Assembly (NCBI RefSeq): GCF_048544455.1
Contig: NC_133526.1
Coordinates: forward strand, 9,130,001-9,194,000
DNA length: 64,000 nt
Direction: 5' to 3'
Source of the DNA: Silene latifolia
Taxonomy: Eukaryota; Streptophyta; Magnoliopsida; Caryophyllales; Caryophyllaceae
The position numbers were made by a program, and so were the translations under genes. Numbering within the stretch: position 1 is the stretch's first letter; each line of letters begins with the position of its first letter. This document shows, in pieces, positions 46,901 to 58,600 of this stretch. The notes below the pieces were generated by a model. It was given only the letters and a program-made list of their open reading frames with translations. It was not told where the DNA came from and made no database searches.

Positions 46901-49900
46901 CATCATATTTGAAGAAGAGGCCACAACAGAGTGGCCATGTGTCACGGTCCGCTACTTTTGCCGGACCGTGGCGCGCACCTTTGCCCCTTCTCTAGGCAAG
47001 ATGCAAGCGACAAGGCTCTTCGTACTAGTGAGGGATCGCCCACTAGCACGATACTCGGGTCTCGGGGGTGTGTGTCGGGAATCCTAGTCACGATTATCAA
47101 GTCCGACACACGAAAGCAATAAAAGTAAGCAATACGATTATTGAAAGCAAGCAACAAGCAACAACAAGCTTTTGGATGAGAAGCGGTTTTTCATTGACTA
47201 GCACCTCTCAAAGAGGGAAATTTGATTATTTGGTCCCTGGTAGCGGGATACATTGAATTTACAAGTTTTAGTTCGAATAGCGATATACCTATTTATGGAA
47301 ACCTATTCTAAAACTACTAAGAAAATACTTACTACAAATGTACAAGGAAAATGAAATTACATAAGCATAAAATAAATCTAAGGGCTCAAGTGTGCGGATC
47401 GTCACACTCTCCCCCACCTAATCTGTTGCCGCCTCGGCAACACAAAAAATCTTGAACGGTGCTTGATGAGACATCCTCGGTGAGCTCGATCGTCCATGCA
47501 AAGGTTGGGGATTGGCTTGTACAACTCGGCTTGAATGTGCGCTTCGTCCCAAACAATGACTCGCCTCTTCGTCCCCTCAAGGATAGGGGTTCGGAGTTCC
47601 TTGACATAGAAGCCGCCGAACGTCATGTTCTCCAAGTTCACCACGTGCTCCTTGTCTCTCGAACGCCCACTTTGCCGCCAAAAAGTGCTCTCTCGGGCTT
47701 TCTCAATCGCCCCAACGGACCTTCGTCTTGTCTCTCGTCACTTCAAAGACTGTTCAAGGGAATGTGAGATCTCCGGACGCCGAATCGGCATTTCGGCGGC
47801 CCCCATGGTACGAGGCCTTCTCTCTTGGGTCGATCGACCATGAAACCAGGACGCGATTCAACACATCGACGCGGCCCCTGATGGTACGAGGCCTTATCTC
47901 TTGGGTCGATCGACCCTGAGACCAGACGCGATTCAAAGACATCGACGCGGCCCCCTGATGGTACGAGGCCTACTTCTTTGGGCATCTCGGCCCTCATTGT
48001 CTACTCCTCGGTGAGGGGGTAGACTCTTCTTTCGTCCCCCATGCCACTTAGCATCGTAGTTAGCCTGGGTCTTGTTCGCCCTCGGCTCCACCGAACCTTT
48101 AGGCATTCTCCAAGGTCGCGTCCCTTGTTTCGGCATCGGTATCACCCTCATAGCCGAAAAATTCGATCTCGCCCCTTGTCTTCGCCATCTACCGTATTCA
48201 CTACGATAGACCCCATTAGTAGCATCGATCCGTCACTCGGTTTCAATACCACCAATGCTTTCTCAAAGAACCGCATCCCGAGTACTAACTTGAAGTCATC
48301 CAATGAACGGTGGTGAAGTCGAGCTCCCCCGCCCACTCACCCACTTGGACCGCGACCTTCTTAGCCACTCCTTGGACGCGCCTCATTTTCCCATTGACCG
48401 CTTCAGCAAACTGTTAGCATCCCGAACTAGCCCCAACCGATCCGCTTCCTCTTTCGTAACAAAGTTGTGGGAGGCGCCCGAGTCGATCAAGGCTCGTGCT
48501 TGCTTCCCATTCACCATCAAGTCCACGTACATGAGCCCGTTGGATTTCTTGGCGGAGGAATCTTCGTATTTCCCCATCGCGCTGATCCGTTGAAGTGAGC
48601 CCATCCGTGGTTGGTCTTCACCATCACTCGAGTCTTCGTTACACTCTTGGTGATAGTTGGCCAACGCCCCATCAAGATGTTCTTGAGCCCCTTTCGGCAT
48701 CTTCTTGAACATGGCATTGAACTCCGCTTGGTTCGGACAATCGGCCATCTTGTGAGGACCCTTGCACACAAAACACGCGAACGGTCTCTTCGTTGTGGAA
48801 GCGAGAGAGTTTCCCACCTTAGAAGACGAGCTTGAGGGCGAGTTTGTAGTGCTCGCCGATCGGGCTTGACTTCCTTGTGAGCGAACCGACTGTTCCCAAC
48901 CGAAATGGCGCTTTGTGGCCTTTGTCCATTGTGCCCACTTTGTGATGCACCCATATTCCCTGTTGGTGCCACACTCTTGGTGCCTCTCGCTCTCCGTGAA
49001 AGTCGAGTAGGCGCTCCGCACCGAAATGGCCAAGACGAGTTTTGGGATTCGCCTCATGACCTCTTGTTGTGCCCACCTCTTCAACCCGTCAATGAACTCG
49101 AATGTCCTATCCGTCTCGGACATTTCGCTAATCTCGAGCATGCACGCTGAGAATTCCCTCACATATTCCCGGATTGATTTGGTGTGCTTGATTTCCTTCA
49201 ACTTCTTCCGAGCAACAAACTCCGTGTTCTCGGGGTAGAAGTGATCCTTCAAGATCCTCTTGAAGTCGGCCCACGATGTCACCGTAATCGTGCCCGCATC
49301 GATTTCCTTGTACCTAGCCCTCCACCACATCTTGGCATCGTCGACTAGATACATGCTTGCCGTGACAACTTCCGCGTCTTCGTCGAGCCCACTTACTCGG
49401 AAGTATTGCTCCATATCGAAGATAAAGTTATCCACCGCTTTCAATCCCTCGCCCATCGTAGGCACGAGGTGGAGGGGCCTTCACCTTATGGCTCCCCACG
49501 ATTTCCGTCATTGGCCACCGCTTTCACGAGCGTGGCACACGTGTTCTCTAACATCTCAACCTTTCGATGCAGATGATTGATCTCTTCCTCCCGATCGTCG
49601 GGGATCGCACCACTGATCGCTTGGATGCGGGTATCCATCCCGTCCACTTTCGTCTCAAGGTCACAAACCGTCTTTTGCAACTCCTCGAGGCTCGCAACCA
49701 TCCGCATAACGATGTCCTCGAGTTTGGGAAGCTTGACGTCGATTGCGTCCTCTAAGGCATCCACTCGGTCCTCGATTGTTTCGCCCATTTTCTCGATCTC
49801 GATAAACAAATGCGGCTCGCAGACGCCCGTCCGAAGACCGGCTCGATACCAAATGTCACGGTCCGCTACTTTTGCCGGACCGTGGCGCGCACCTTTGCCC

Positions 49901-50356
49901 CTTCTCTAGGCAAGATGCAAGCGACAAGGCTCTTCGTACTAGTGAGGGATCGCCCACTAGCACGATACTCGGGTCTCGGGGGTGTGTGTCGGGAATCCTA
50001 GTCACGATTATCAAGTCCGACACACGAAAGCAATAAAAGTAAGCAATACGATTATTGAAAGCAAGCAACAAGCAACAACAAGCTTTTGGATGAGAAGCGG
50101 TTTTTCATTGACTAGCACCTCTCAAAGAGGGAAATTTGATTATTTGGTCCTGGTAGCAGGATACATTGAATTTACAAGTTTAGTTCAGAATAGCGATATA
50201 CCTATTTATGGAAACCTATTCTAAAACTACTAAGAAAATACTTACTACAAATGTACAAGGAAAATGAAATTACATAAGCATAAAATAAATCTAAGGGCTC
50301 AAGTGTGCGGATCGTCACACCATGGCAGGTTTAGTAAGAGCAACAGGTGTAGCTGA
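40935..50356 (+). CDS. DEAD-box RNA helicase, Has1 class (RH51/RH27-like), last exon interrupted
   Basis: Relatives act in 60S/40S ribosome assembly in the nucleolus. Exons: 40935-41261, 42644-42829, 42963-43148, 43855-43938, 44267-44308, 44726-44797, 44891-45190, 45625-45663, 45737-45841, 46006-46074, 46623-46748, 46837-46939 then 50325-50356. They give about 556 codons without the insert. Motifs in order: Q motif with [22 protein letters not shown], Ia PTRELA, Ib [55 protein letters not shown]. Two departures from the family: the GG doublet after motif Ia reads SSSGRSK, and motif V has Glu where Ala is usual. A Ty3/gypsy-type element sits near the C terminus; reading on from GH runs about 49 residues into its LTR before a stop. 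The core helicase domain is upstream of the insertion. Confidence 0.9.
41333..41502. mobile_element. Stowaway MITE in helicase intron 1
   Basis: TA-flanked; right end GGGACGGAGGGAG, left end eroded (CTCCATTTCCCTTTGTCCGG). A second partial copy (TCCTTCCGTCCCAATCATTTG) begins near 41535. Confidence 0.65.
45317..45524. mobile_element. Stowaway MITE in helicase intron 7
   Basis: Ends CTCCCTCTGTCCCGGTCA and TTGACCGGGACGGAGGGAG, flanked by TA (45315-45316 and 45525-45526). 208 bp. Confidence 0.88.
46940..50319 (-). mobile_element. Ty3/gypsy-type LTR retrotransposon with gag-protease only, in the helicase last exon
   Basis: LTRs 46940-47406 and 49854-50319 (about 466 bp, TGTCACGG…CGTCACA) look almost identical, and the 5-bp duplication CCATG (46935-46939 and 50320-50324) is perfect: young. 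It runs on the minus strand: primer-binding-like TGGTATCGAGCC next to 49853, purine tract AGGTGGGGGAGAG next to 47407. Parts: a coiled-coil N-terminal piece (49809-49486) and a gag piece (49465-48383) with a retrotransposon gag domain, a CCHC zinc knuckle ([13 protein letters not shown]) and a protease active-site [10 protein letters not shown]. No reverse transcriptase, RNase H or integrase is visible in the 2.4-kb interior, so it is non-autonomous and broken, with about one or two interruptions in the gag region. Confidence 0.9.
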
Positions 50357-52214
50357 TACTGATAGTAAGCAGGTTGTTAGGCATTAGCAGTAATTATTTC
50401 GAGTACTAGGTTTTTCTTCGGTTGTGTAAATGAGAGAAATCACTATATATTTTTTTTCTCGATTTTTTTTTTCCTGGGTTTTTTTTTTCCAAGCCATGTT
50501 AGCTGTTTTAACGTTAAAATCAGGAAAAAAGGAACATACATCGGATGTACTGTCTCAGACTTTATCTGATGAGGGCATTCTTTCCCATGAGAACAGGCAT
50601 GTTCACACCAATCTGACAAGTTTCCCTCTTTTTCAAAAATCCCTCACCGTCTCTTCATCCATCTACCCACCTGCCCACCACCGCCGCTATCGCTGTGTTA
50701 CCAGTTACCATGCACCACCAGCACCGCCGCCCAATACCCACCCTCCACCGCCCTACACTCCATCTCAATCATGTCAGCCATGCACTACTGGCTACTGCTC
50801 TTAGTCATGTCGCCCATCATCGAGCAGATTGTACGGCTGGCGGTTGTTCATCAAGCTACATATCTCTGGTGGTCAACATTAATGGTCAGCCCTCCAATAT
50901 ATCAGCCATAATAATTTGTTGATCATCATCATCTTATAATTTCGAATTTTTGATCATCTTAGGAGGGGTCAGTTAGGTACCTTTTAAAAAAAAATTCAAC
51001 TTAATCTTTATTAACTTAAAAAAGCCGATGACAATATGATTGACAAATAGATACAACAAAAAATTGAGTTATTAGAAGTGTATCAATCTGTTTTGAAAGT
51101 TGTAAATATTACGTGATAATTGATCTGATTGTTAATTGTTCGTCTTAGCAAATGGGATAAAGCTACTTAACAAAGCTGACAGTATTCAGGACGGTTGACT
51201 TGAATCAACGAAATGAAAAAGTAAATAAGTTGTAAATATACCGCCATTCACATTGACAATTCTACGCTCTAATTTTTTTTTTAATAGCAAAGAGTCTTCA
51301 TTGGGATAAGAACCGCCATCTCCAATGACGATTCGCTCTTAATACAACCACCACCATAGACGGTTTAATCAGTTTCACAACTTCATAAGACTTGATTCAA
51401 CATGGATACCATTTCGCTAAATATTTAGGATTCCAACTTGTTTTATTAACTTTTCTTTGTCTCGGTCATTTGTTTATTTAGACTATCTCATTCATCTGTT
51501 TATCTTCTATATCGAGATGAAAAGAAATCTGACGATTCACATAACTTATTATATCTATTTACCAAGTTACCACCGAAAATTAATACTCATAAATAAATAG
51601 TCCTCTCATATTTACCTATCTTTATGCCAAAATAAAAAATAAACAAATAATCAGATAAACCTTTGTGAAACTATAATCCCTCAAAAACCAAACCAAATAG
51701 ATTTAGTGTGGTGGTTGCTCACCTCATCCCTTAACGATGAGGTCAGGGTTCGATCTTTGTCCATGAGAATGTAGCAAACTATTTAACCAGCCATTTACCT
51801 ATTCGTAAAAGAACCCACGATAAGGGAATTATATACCGTTGTCGACGGTGGACACCTCGATTTACCAAAAAAAAAAAAAAAAAATCTCAAGAAACAAGTA
51901 AAATGAGGTGAAGTAAGAATTGAATGGCAAGTTTGGCAAGTCATTGTCCAATAGTTGATGACTCCATCCCCAAGCTTGAAAAAGTGAGCAATAATGAAGG
52001 ATGAAAAGAGAAAATAATAAGAGAGAAAGCACATCATTTCATTTCATTTCAAGTTTTTATAGAGAGAGAAAGTGATGGTTTTGCACTTTTACCCACAACA
52101 CACAAAAACAGTGTCAAAATAAACAGAAAATAAATAAAGTGTGCTTACCAAAATACGGTGTGTACTTGTACTATGAAGCTTACCACCATCACCACCAATC
52201 CACCATACCTGAAT

Positions 52215-52245
<31 letters not shown>

Positions 52246-52474
52246 ACTAACTGTGTACTATAGTTTTTTTAGTACTTGTTTCTCTCACTACTTTTCCTCT
52301 CATTTTAGTTCAAAAAAACTCCACAGAAAAATAAAGGGGAAGATTCAGCAGTAAAACTTATACTTAGTAGAGAGATCTGGTAAAAGGGTAGTTTCTAATT
52401 AGCTTCAAACCCTAGTTAAACAGTAAAAGATCAAGTTTTTACTGTTGTAAAAGGGTTTTGAAGATCTGAAGCGT
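50357..52474. other. Spacer between helicase and ARF6-type gene
   Basis: Holds the helicase 3' untranslated region, a proline/histidine-coding-looking but unsupported stretch at 50640-50920, a SINE-like segment near 51710 and the presumed ARF promoter and leader from about 52030, including an (ATA)n run at 52217-52250. No additional gene recognised. Confidence 0.5.
51705..51887 (+). mobile_element. tRNA-derived SINE-like element with A-tail
   Basis: An A-box-like TGTGGTGGTTGCTCACC near 51706 and a B-box-like AGGGTTCGATCTTTG near 51747 are followed by about 120 bp of body and a run of about 19 A. No convincing target duplication was found. Confidence 0.6.
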
Positions 52475-52522
52475 ATGAAGCATAAAAGGGTTGATTTTTG
52501 TAGTGGGACTGGTTTTGGATGA
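52475..52522 (+). promoter_or_regulatory. Upstream ORF 1 in the ARF6 leader
   Basis: ATG at 52475 opens a 15-residue frame (MKHKRVDFCSGTGFG) closed by TGA at 52520-52522, about 100 bp before the ARF start. ARF mRNAs are known to be controlled by uORFs through reinitiation; whether this leader is transcribed from here is inferred. Confidence 0.55.
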
Positions 52523-52545
52523 ACACCATTTTCTTTTGTTTTTAA
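52519..52545 (+). promoter_or_regulatory. Upstream ORF 2 overlapping uORF 1
   Basis: ATG at 52519 overlaps the stop of uORF 1 (ATGA) and encodes MNTIFFCF before TAA at 52543-52545. The overlapping arrangement would allow termination-coupled reinitiation. Confidence 0.5.
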
Positions 52546-52623
52546 GGTTTTTAAGTGGGTTTTATTTTTATTTTTTATTTTCCCTTTTTTGGTATTTTTG
52601 TGGGGTTTGATTAATTCTGCAGA

Positions 52624-55600
52624 ATGAGACTGTCTTCTGGGGGTTTCCCACATCAGCCTGAGGAAGGTTAGTTTAATTTAATTAAAGAATTTTTGTGTTA
52701 TTTCCTTGTTTAAACTATTTATTATGTTGCTGCTGCTGTTTTTGCCAACAGTCAGAGATTAATTAATGTGTGTTTAGAGCTAATTAATTGGTTTTTAGTT
52801 AGATATTATTGCTTAGCTGTATGAATGCTGTGTAGAAAGAATGATAGAAGTTGCTAGGTCATGAAAGGGAAGAAAATTTAGTCTGGGGTGTTGCTGGTCT
52901 TTATAGGACGATATAGCGTGTATCGTCACATTTAGTTGCAATATCTTTGTTTTTGTGTATGTTGTCAGTGTCACACTTGATTAGCTGGGAATATCGAGCT
53001 AAAACTATGGATTTGGGGGTTCGGACTAGTTCTTAGTATACAAGATGATGGAATTGATTACTTGAGGGCTATATAGTAGCGAACAAATTGACTCGTCTGA
53101 TGGTGAACTATATGTAAAGGACATTGCAATTACTTGATAAATTTCAGACGAGGAGTTGGGGGCTAGTGTTCATACATTTAAGTTCAACTTTGGTTATCGA
53201 TTAGGTCTGGCTCAGTGGTAATCCCGACTACTGTGGGTCTCTGGACGGTAGGTTACAGATTCAAATCTTTGAAGTCCCCATCGTTTTGTATTAGTAATAT
53301 AGTGTTGTCCTAGCGGCTCCTTTCACAAAAAGTTGAGCTTTGCTTGTGATTTTGTTTATTGGGAGTGAAGACGGTGATCGGAAGTTATGCTTAACATGGA
53401 TAGCACAAAGTCACGGCTCCGAGTCCTAAACTAGCTCTCTGTGTAGCCCTAATAACAGTTGGTCTTGGCTTTGTCTATTTGTTTCTAGTTAATTCATTAA
53501 AGCTTTATTTTCTTGATGGTGTATGACTGAATATGACTATTTGATAATATACTTTTCTTTAGGTGAGAAAAAGGTCTTGAACTCTGAGCTGTGGCATGCA
53601 TGTGCTGGTCCTCTTGTCTCCCTTCCTACCTTAGGAAGCCGTGTCGTGTACTTCCCTCAAGGTCACAGTGAGCAGGTCAGTTTTTCTTAGATGATTATCA
53701 TTGTTTTAATTATCTTGACTTATTCCTTTCCAAGTTGAAGTCATTGTTCTTATATACTAGTCCTTCTGCCTGATGTGTCTGTAGCCATAATAATGTGAGT
53801 CTATAACTGACAAGCTTTCTCTTTCCTCTAGTTATAACTGATAAGTTAGTGTTGCATTGGTGATTACGCTAGGAGGGTAGTAGCTTAATACCCATAATGA
53901 CCAGCTGTTATTTAAACTTTACATGCCATTTTTTTTACTGTGAGCTTTAGGTCTGGTTTTAAATGCAAGAGTTCCACGATATATAAAACTAGAGGGTTCT
54001 TGCCAGCCTGGCAAGTGTGGCAACCATATTTTCCGACCTACATTGAATGCCATACCGCTTGTTGAGGATAAAAGTACGTTGAACCCATATGAATTTTTAC
54101 CATGAGCTGATTGTATCAACTGTGCCCTTTCCTCATACATCCTATGACTTAATGTAACTCGTCTAAGTAGTTCCAGATCTCATCCAAGACCAACTACCAT
54201 AGGGGTTTTATTGAACCTAAATTTGATATATGGTGAAGTAGCTCCTGGAGATCCTCTTCTTGATGCAGGTGTGGTTAAGGATACCTAAGCATGGCGTGTG
54301 AGCATCTCAATCCATTAAAATCACCCATCACTAGCCACTGTCACAACATTCTAACTATAACTATATGTTCATCATCTTCATTATCCATAGCTATATCCCA
54401 CCTCCTTCTCTCCACCACCTCCTGCTTCATCATCCCTACCTTCCCATCAACTGTCCCATCCTCACATCAGTTGCCAACCACCTTTCTGCATCAGAGCACG
54501 GTTTTAATGTTGGAAACTTAGTTCGGGAGAAATTGAAGGATCATATTTGGATGAGAGGTGGTAAATAATTTATATATATGGCGGTGACTAACTAAATCTA
54601 GGTTTTGGGTAAATATTAGATCTGTGAATAGAAGGGTCGAGGTAGTCAGGGTAAAACCCGCGCTGGGGGTGGTTGTGATTATTTGATTTAAGAGGAAATA
54701 AGAGACCCATATTGAAATTACTTAGAGAAAGGCTTTTGGCCAGACGAGAATGGCTCTGTATTTTTCGTAGTAGAGAGAACACCCAATTAAATGGTCTCTA
54801 ATGCTCTCCCTTAGCTAAGTATGTCCGGTGATGGCTATTAAAAAGATGCTCTCCAAATGACTCGGTACATCATGAATAATTTATAGTTTTCGAGAGAAAT
54901 CAGATCACGGAGTTACAAAACATGATATTTTTGGTTATACTTGCGCGGCGTGGGCTGTATACAATTTTGATGACGTGATACTCATTAAGTCATTAGTTAT
55001 CGACCTTAGCATCTTATGCCATCATGACCAGGGCACAACTCCTTGAACAGTCGCCAATGGGGGTTAAGTTATGGGGTGGTTAGGTCTAGAGTAGGATGAG
55101 CTGGAGTGTGAGCTGCATTGGCTGACCATGGGATGGTTTTGGATAGTATTGGCTGGTGGTAGTGGGGTTTGAGCTGAGTGAGGTGGTTATTGTGTGTTAG
55201 GTTGTGGCCATGATGGGTTGTATGAGCTGTGATGTTTAGGCTTGGTTGGGTGGTGATTACTGTTGGCGAGGGTTGGGACTTGGGGTAAAGGTTATAGGTG
55301 GTTTGTGAGTAGGAAATTATAAGGGGTAACATTGACATTTCAAAATCCACACTCATCCTACAAACTAATATGCTTAAAAACTGAAACTTGTATATATAAT
55401 GAAACACTCATATGTATACGTGAACTATTGCCCATGACGGAGGGAATACGATGGATTAAATTCAAATGACCCACTAATCTAGCCGTGCTTCTTTATCATG
55501 AAGGAGTGGTCATATGATGAGACTTTGCCGGAATTTTCATTATGTTTATCCAGAAACATCCAATCTTTGTTGTTTACAAGCTAGAGATAACAACATAAAA

Positions 55601-58600
55601 TGTACTCCCTCCATCCATTTTTATTCTTCTACTTTCACCAGCACAAAGAATAAAGAGTTGTATAATGTGGGGTGAAAATTGAAAGTTGAGGAATGACATG
55701 GGGTCAAAAATCACCAGTCACAAATAATTGACAAAAGAGAAAACATTCCAAAGTATGAAGGGTAAAGATGGACAACCCAGAAAGTAAAGTAAGAAGATTA
55801 AAATTGGATGGAGGGAATAGTAATTATCAGTTTGCGTAAAATAGTTAATTTTTGTTATTGCATGCAGGTTGCAGCCTCAACTAACAAAGAAGTAGATGCT
55901 CATATTCCTAATTATCCTAACTTGCCAGCTCAACTTATCTGTCAGCTTCATGATGTGACAATGCATGTAAGCTCTTCTGATCAAATGGTTTTTAGCATCT
56001 AGATATTGATGCTTGTGCCTCCTAAGTTTCTTATTTGTGAACCACAGGCTGATGTGGAGACAGATGAAGTATATGCTCAAATGACTTTACAGCCTTTGAC
56101 CGCGGTATAGTTTCTCTCTGTAGTGTATAAAATTTCCCTTTTGGTGATTCTTTCTACTGATAATGAATAAATCTTTTCTTTTATAGCAAGAGCAGAAAGA
56201 TGTGTGTCTTGTACCTGCAGAACTGGGAACCCCCAGCAAACAACCAACTAACTACTTTTGTAAAACATTAACTGCAAGTGACACTAGTACTCATGGCGGG
56301 TTTTCTGTTCCACGCCGGGCAGCAGAAAAAGTCTTTCCTCCCCTTGTATGTATTTCTGAGATTCCCTTGGCTATTAGTAGCTTCTGCATACAAATTCCCA
56401 ACCTGGCAGGTTTACATGGATTGTCTGATGTGTGATTGTTTTGGTAGGATTACACCCAGCAACCTCCTGCTCAAGAATTGATTGCTAGAGATCTCCATGA
56501 TAATGAGTGGAAATTCAGACATGTCTTCAGGGGTAAGCTTCCTGCGTTCCCGCCCTTAGGTTCACCAGTTAATAATGATAGAGCCTGTGTTATAGCTCGT
56601 GAAATACAGATTTTGTTAGCAGATGGCGATATCAGTGTAATTAGTCGTAATATGTTGATCCTTCAGTGAACTTCTTATAGGATTATGCCATGTTGCAAGG
56701 TTTTAATATATTCTCATTGCTATCCGAGTCTTAAAAGGCACACCTAGGGTGAAAGCTCTCCAAGATAGTAGGCAGGATGCCTGTGGTGCCTTAGCTGCGT
56801 TTTATAGACAAGGCACAGCTAGGAACGTACACTACCATGCGATTTTCTTGTTGTTTCCTTCTGCTTCTCCTATAGTACCTACGTTTTACTTCTTTTCATT
56901 TTACGCTCTTTAAATTTCAAAAAATTATTGTTACCCAAATGTTTATTCTGAAACACAAATTTGTTGAAAAGAACACCTTGCCTAGTGTGTATAAAGTGCA
57001 CACCTCCTTGCGCCTTGTCACCTTGCTGCGCCTACCGCCTTTCAAACTACATTGCTATCTAGTAAAGTAGTCCATCATTGCTGTGCTACTTGGTATTTAT
57101 TTATTTGTCATAATATATTTTTTTCTGTTCCAGGGCAGCCTAAGAGACATCTTCTTACTACTGGATGGAGCGTCTTTGTGAGTGCCAAAAGACTAGTTGC
57201 TGGGGATTGTGTCATCTTTATCTGGTATGTGCATCTTCTGTATGTCCTTGCTACTTCACAGTTGCACTTTGTCTAATAGTCTCTGAAAATAGAAGTAGAA
57301 ATTAGAAGTAGAAATTAGTAGTAGAATGTATCAGTATGATTACTACTAATATACTATAGTTTAATTTAATGAAATGGGATGCATGGTCAATTTCTCTTAT
57401 ACGAGTGGAGTTAGTTGTTTGATGCAAGCCGTATTTTCATTCTCTCTTAATTATGATGCTGCGTAACATGCGAGATATAATAATTTGGCAATTGTTACTT
57501 GTGTGCTGTTGTCTTCCATAAGGAACGAGAAAAACCAGTTACTCCTTGGCATACGGCGTGCTACTCGTCCACAAACTGTCATGCCCTCATCAGTAATGTC
57601 AAGTGATAGCATGCATATAGGTCTTCTTGCTGCAGCAGCACACGCAGCAGCTACAAACAGCCGTTTCACCATATTCTTCAATCCGAGGTCAACATCTCCC
57701 TTTACTATAAGTTACATTTTACATTCTAATGGTGGATCCATGTCCAGTATGATGGGGTCCCGAAGCTCCATAGATTACATTTTTTTTTCTGTATTTTTAA
57801 TATATCAAAATCAGTAAATTTCATTCAATAACATACTATATCTCCAGGGCTAGTCCATCAGAGTTTATAGTCCCCCTAGCAAAGTATGTCAAAGCTGTCT
57901 ACCACACCCGTGTTTCTGTGGGTATGCGCTTTCGGATGCTGTTTGAAACAGAAGAATCAAGTGTTCGAAGGTAAAATTGAACTCTTATTTCAGTTGATTG
58001 AGATGTAGTACATGTATAATATGGATTGCCTATAATATACTTGTATATTAGCTGATAATTTTACAAGCAGTTCAAATTTGAATTTAGTTGCCAAGGTCGG
58101 CAGACATCTATTAGTTTACAGTAAGTCTGTAATAATCTTACAAACAGCTCAAATTCAAATTTTGTTGTCAAGGTCGGCAGACATCTGCCTGACACGTCAA
58201 TAAATTTAAAGGGAGTTTGGGTACAGAAAGGGAATGTCAAAGAAAAAGAGAGGAATCAGGAAAGGTTAGAGAGGGAAAGAAAGGGAGTACCCCTAAATCC
58301 CTAATCTTAGTCTTTGTTTGGTTACACCCAAGAAAGGTAACATGCAACCACCACCATCCACCCACCTTTTCTCCTACCACTAACATCCATCACCTCTCAC
58401 TGCCCACCCTAAGATGGCGGCCAGTGCCCGCATCCTTTCCTGTCCCCGGCATATCACCCTCTTTAGTCATATGAAACTCTTAGCCACACACCCATAACCA
58501 CCCTCTCCGCCTAACCACTACCCCCCCCCCCTTCTCACTGAAATTCCCTTCCCCAACCTTGAAACACTGGTTTTTTCGGGGGTGGGGAAGGGGATTTCGG

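Noticed and set aside
47459-48593. Many overlapping open frames on both strands of the GC-rich interior of the Ty3/gypsy-type element
   Set aside because: Shadows of the minus-strand gag region and its GC-rich flank; only the pieces with gag, zinc-knuckle and protease landmarks were kept as parts.
52139-52354. Histidine/isoleucine-rich open frame upstream of ARF6
   Set aside because: No ATG at its start, composition set by an ATA microsatellite, and it falls in the probable leader or promoter.
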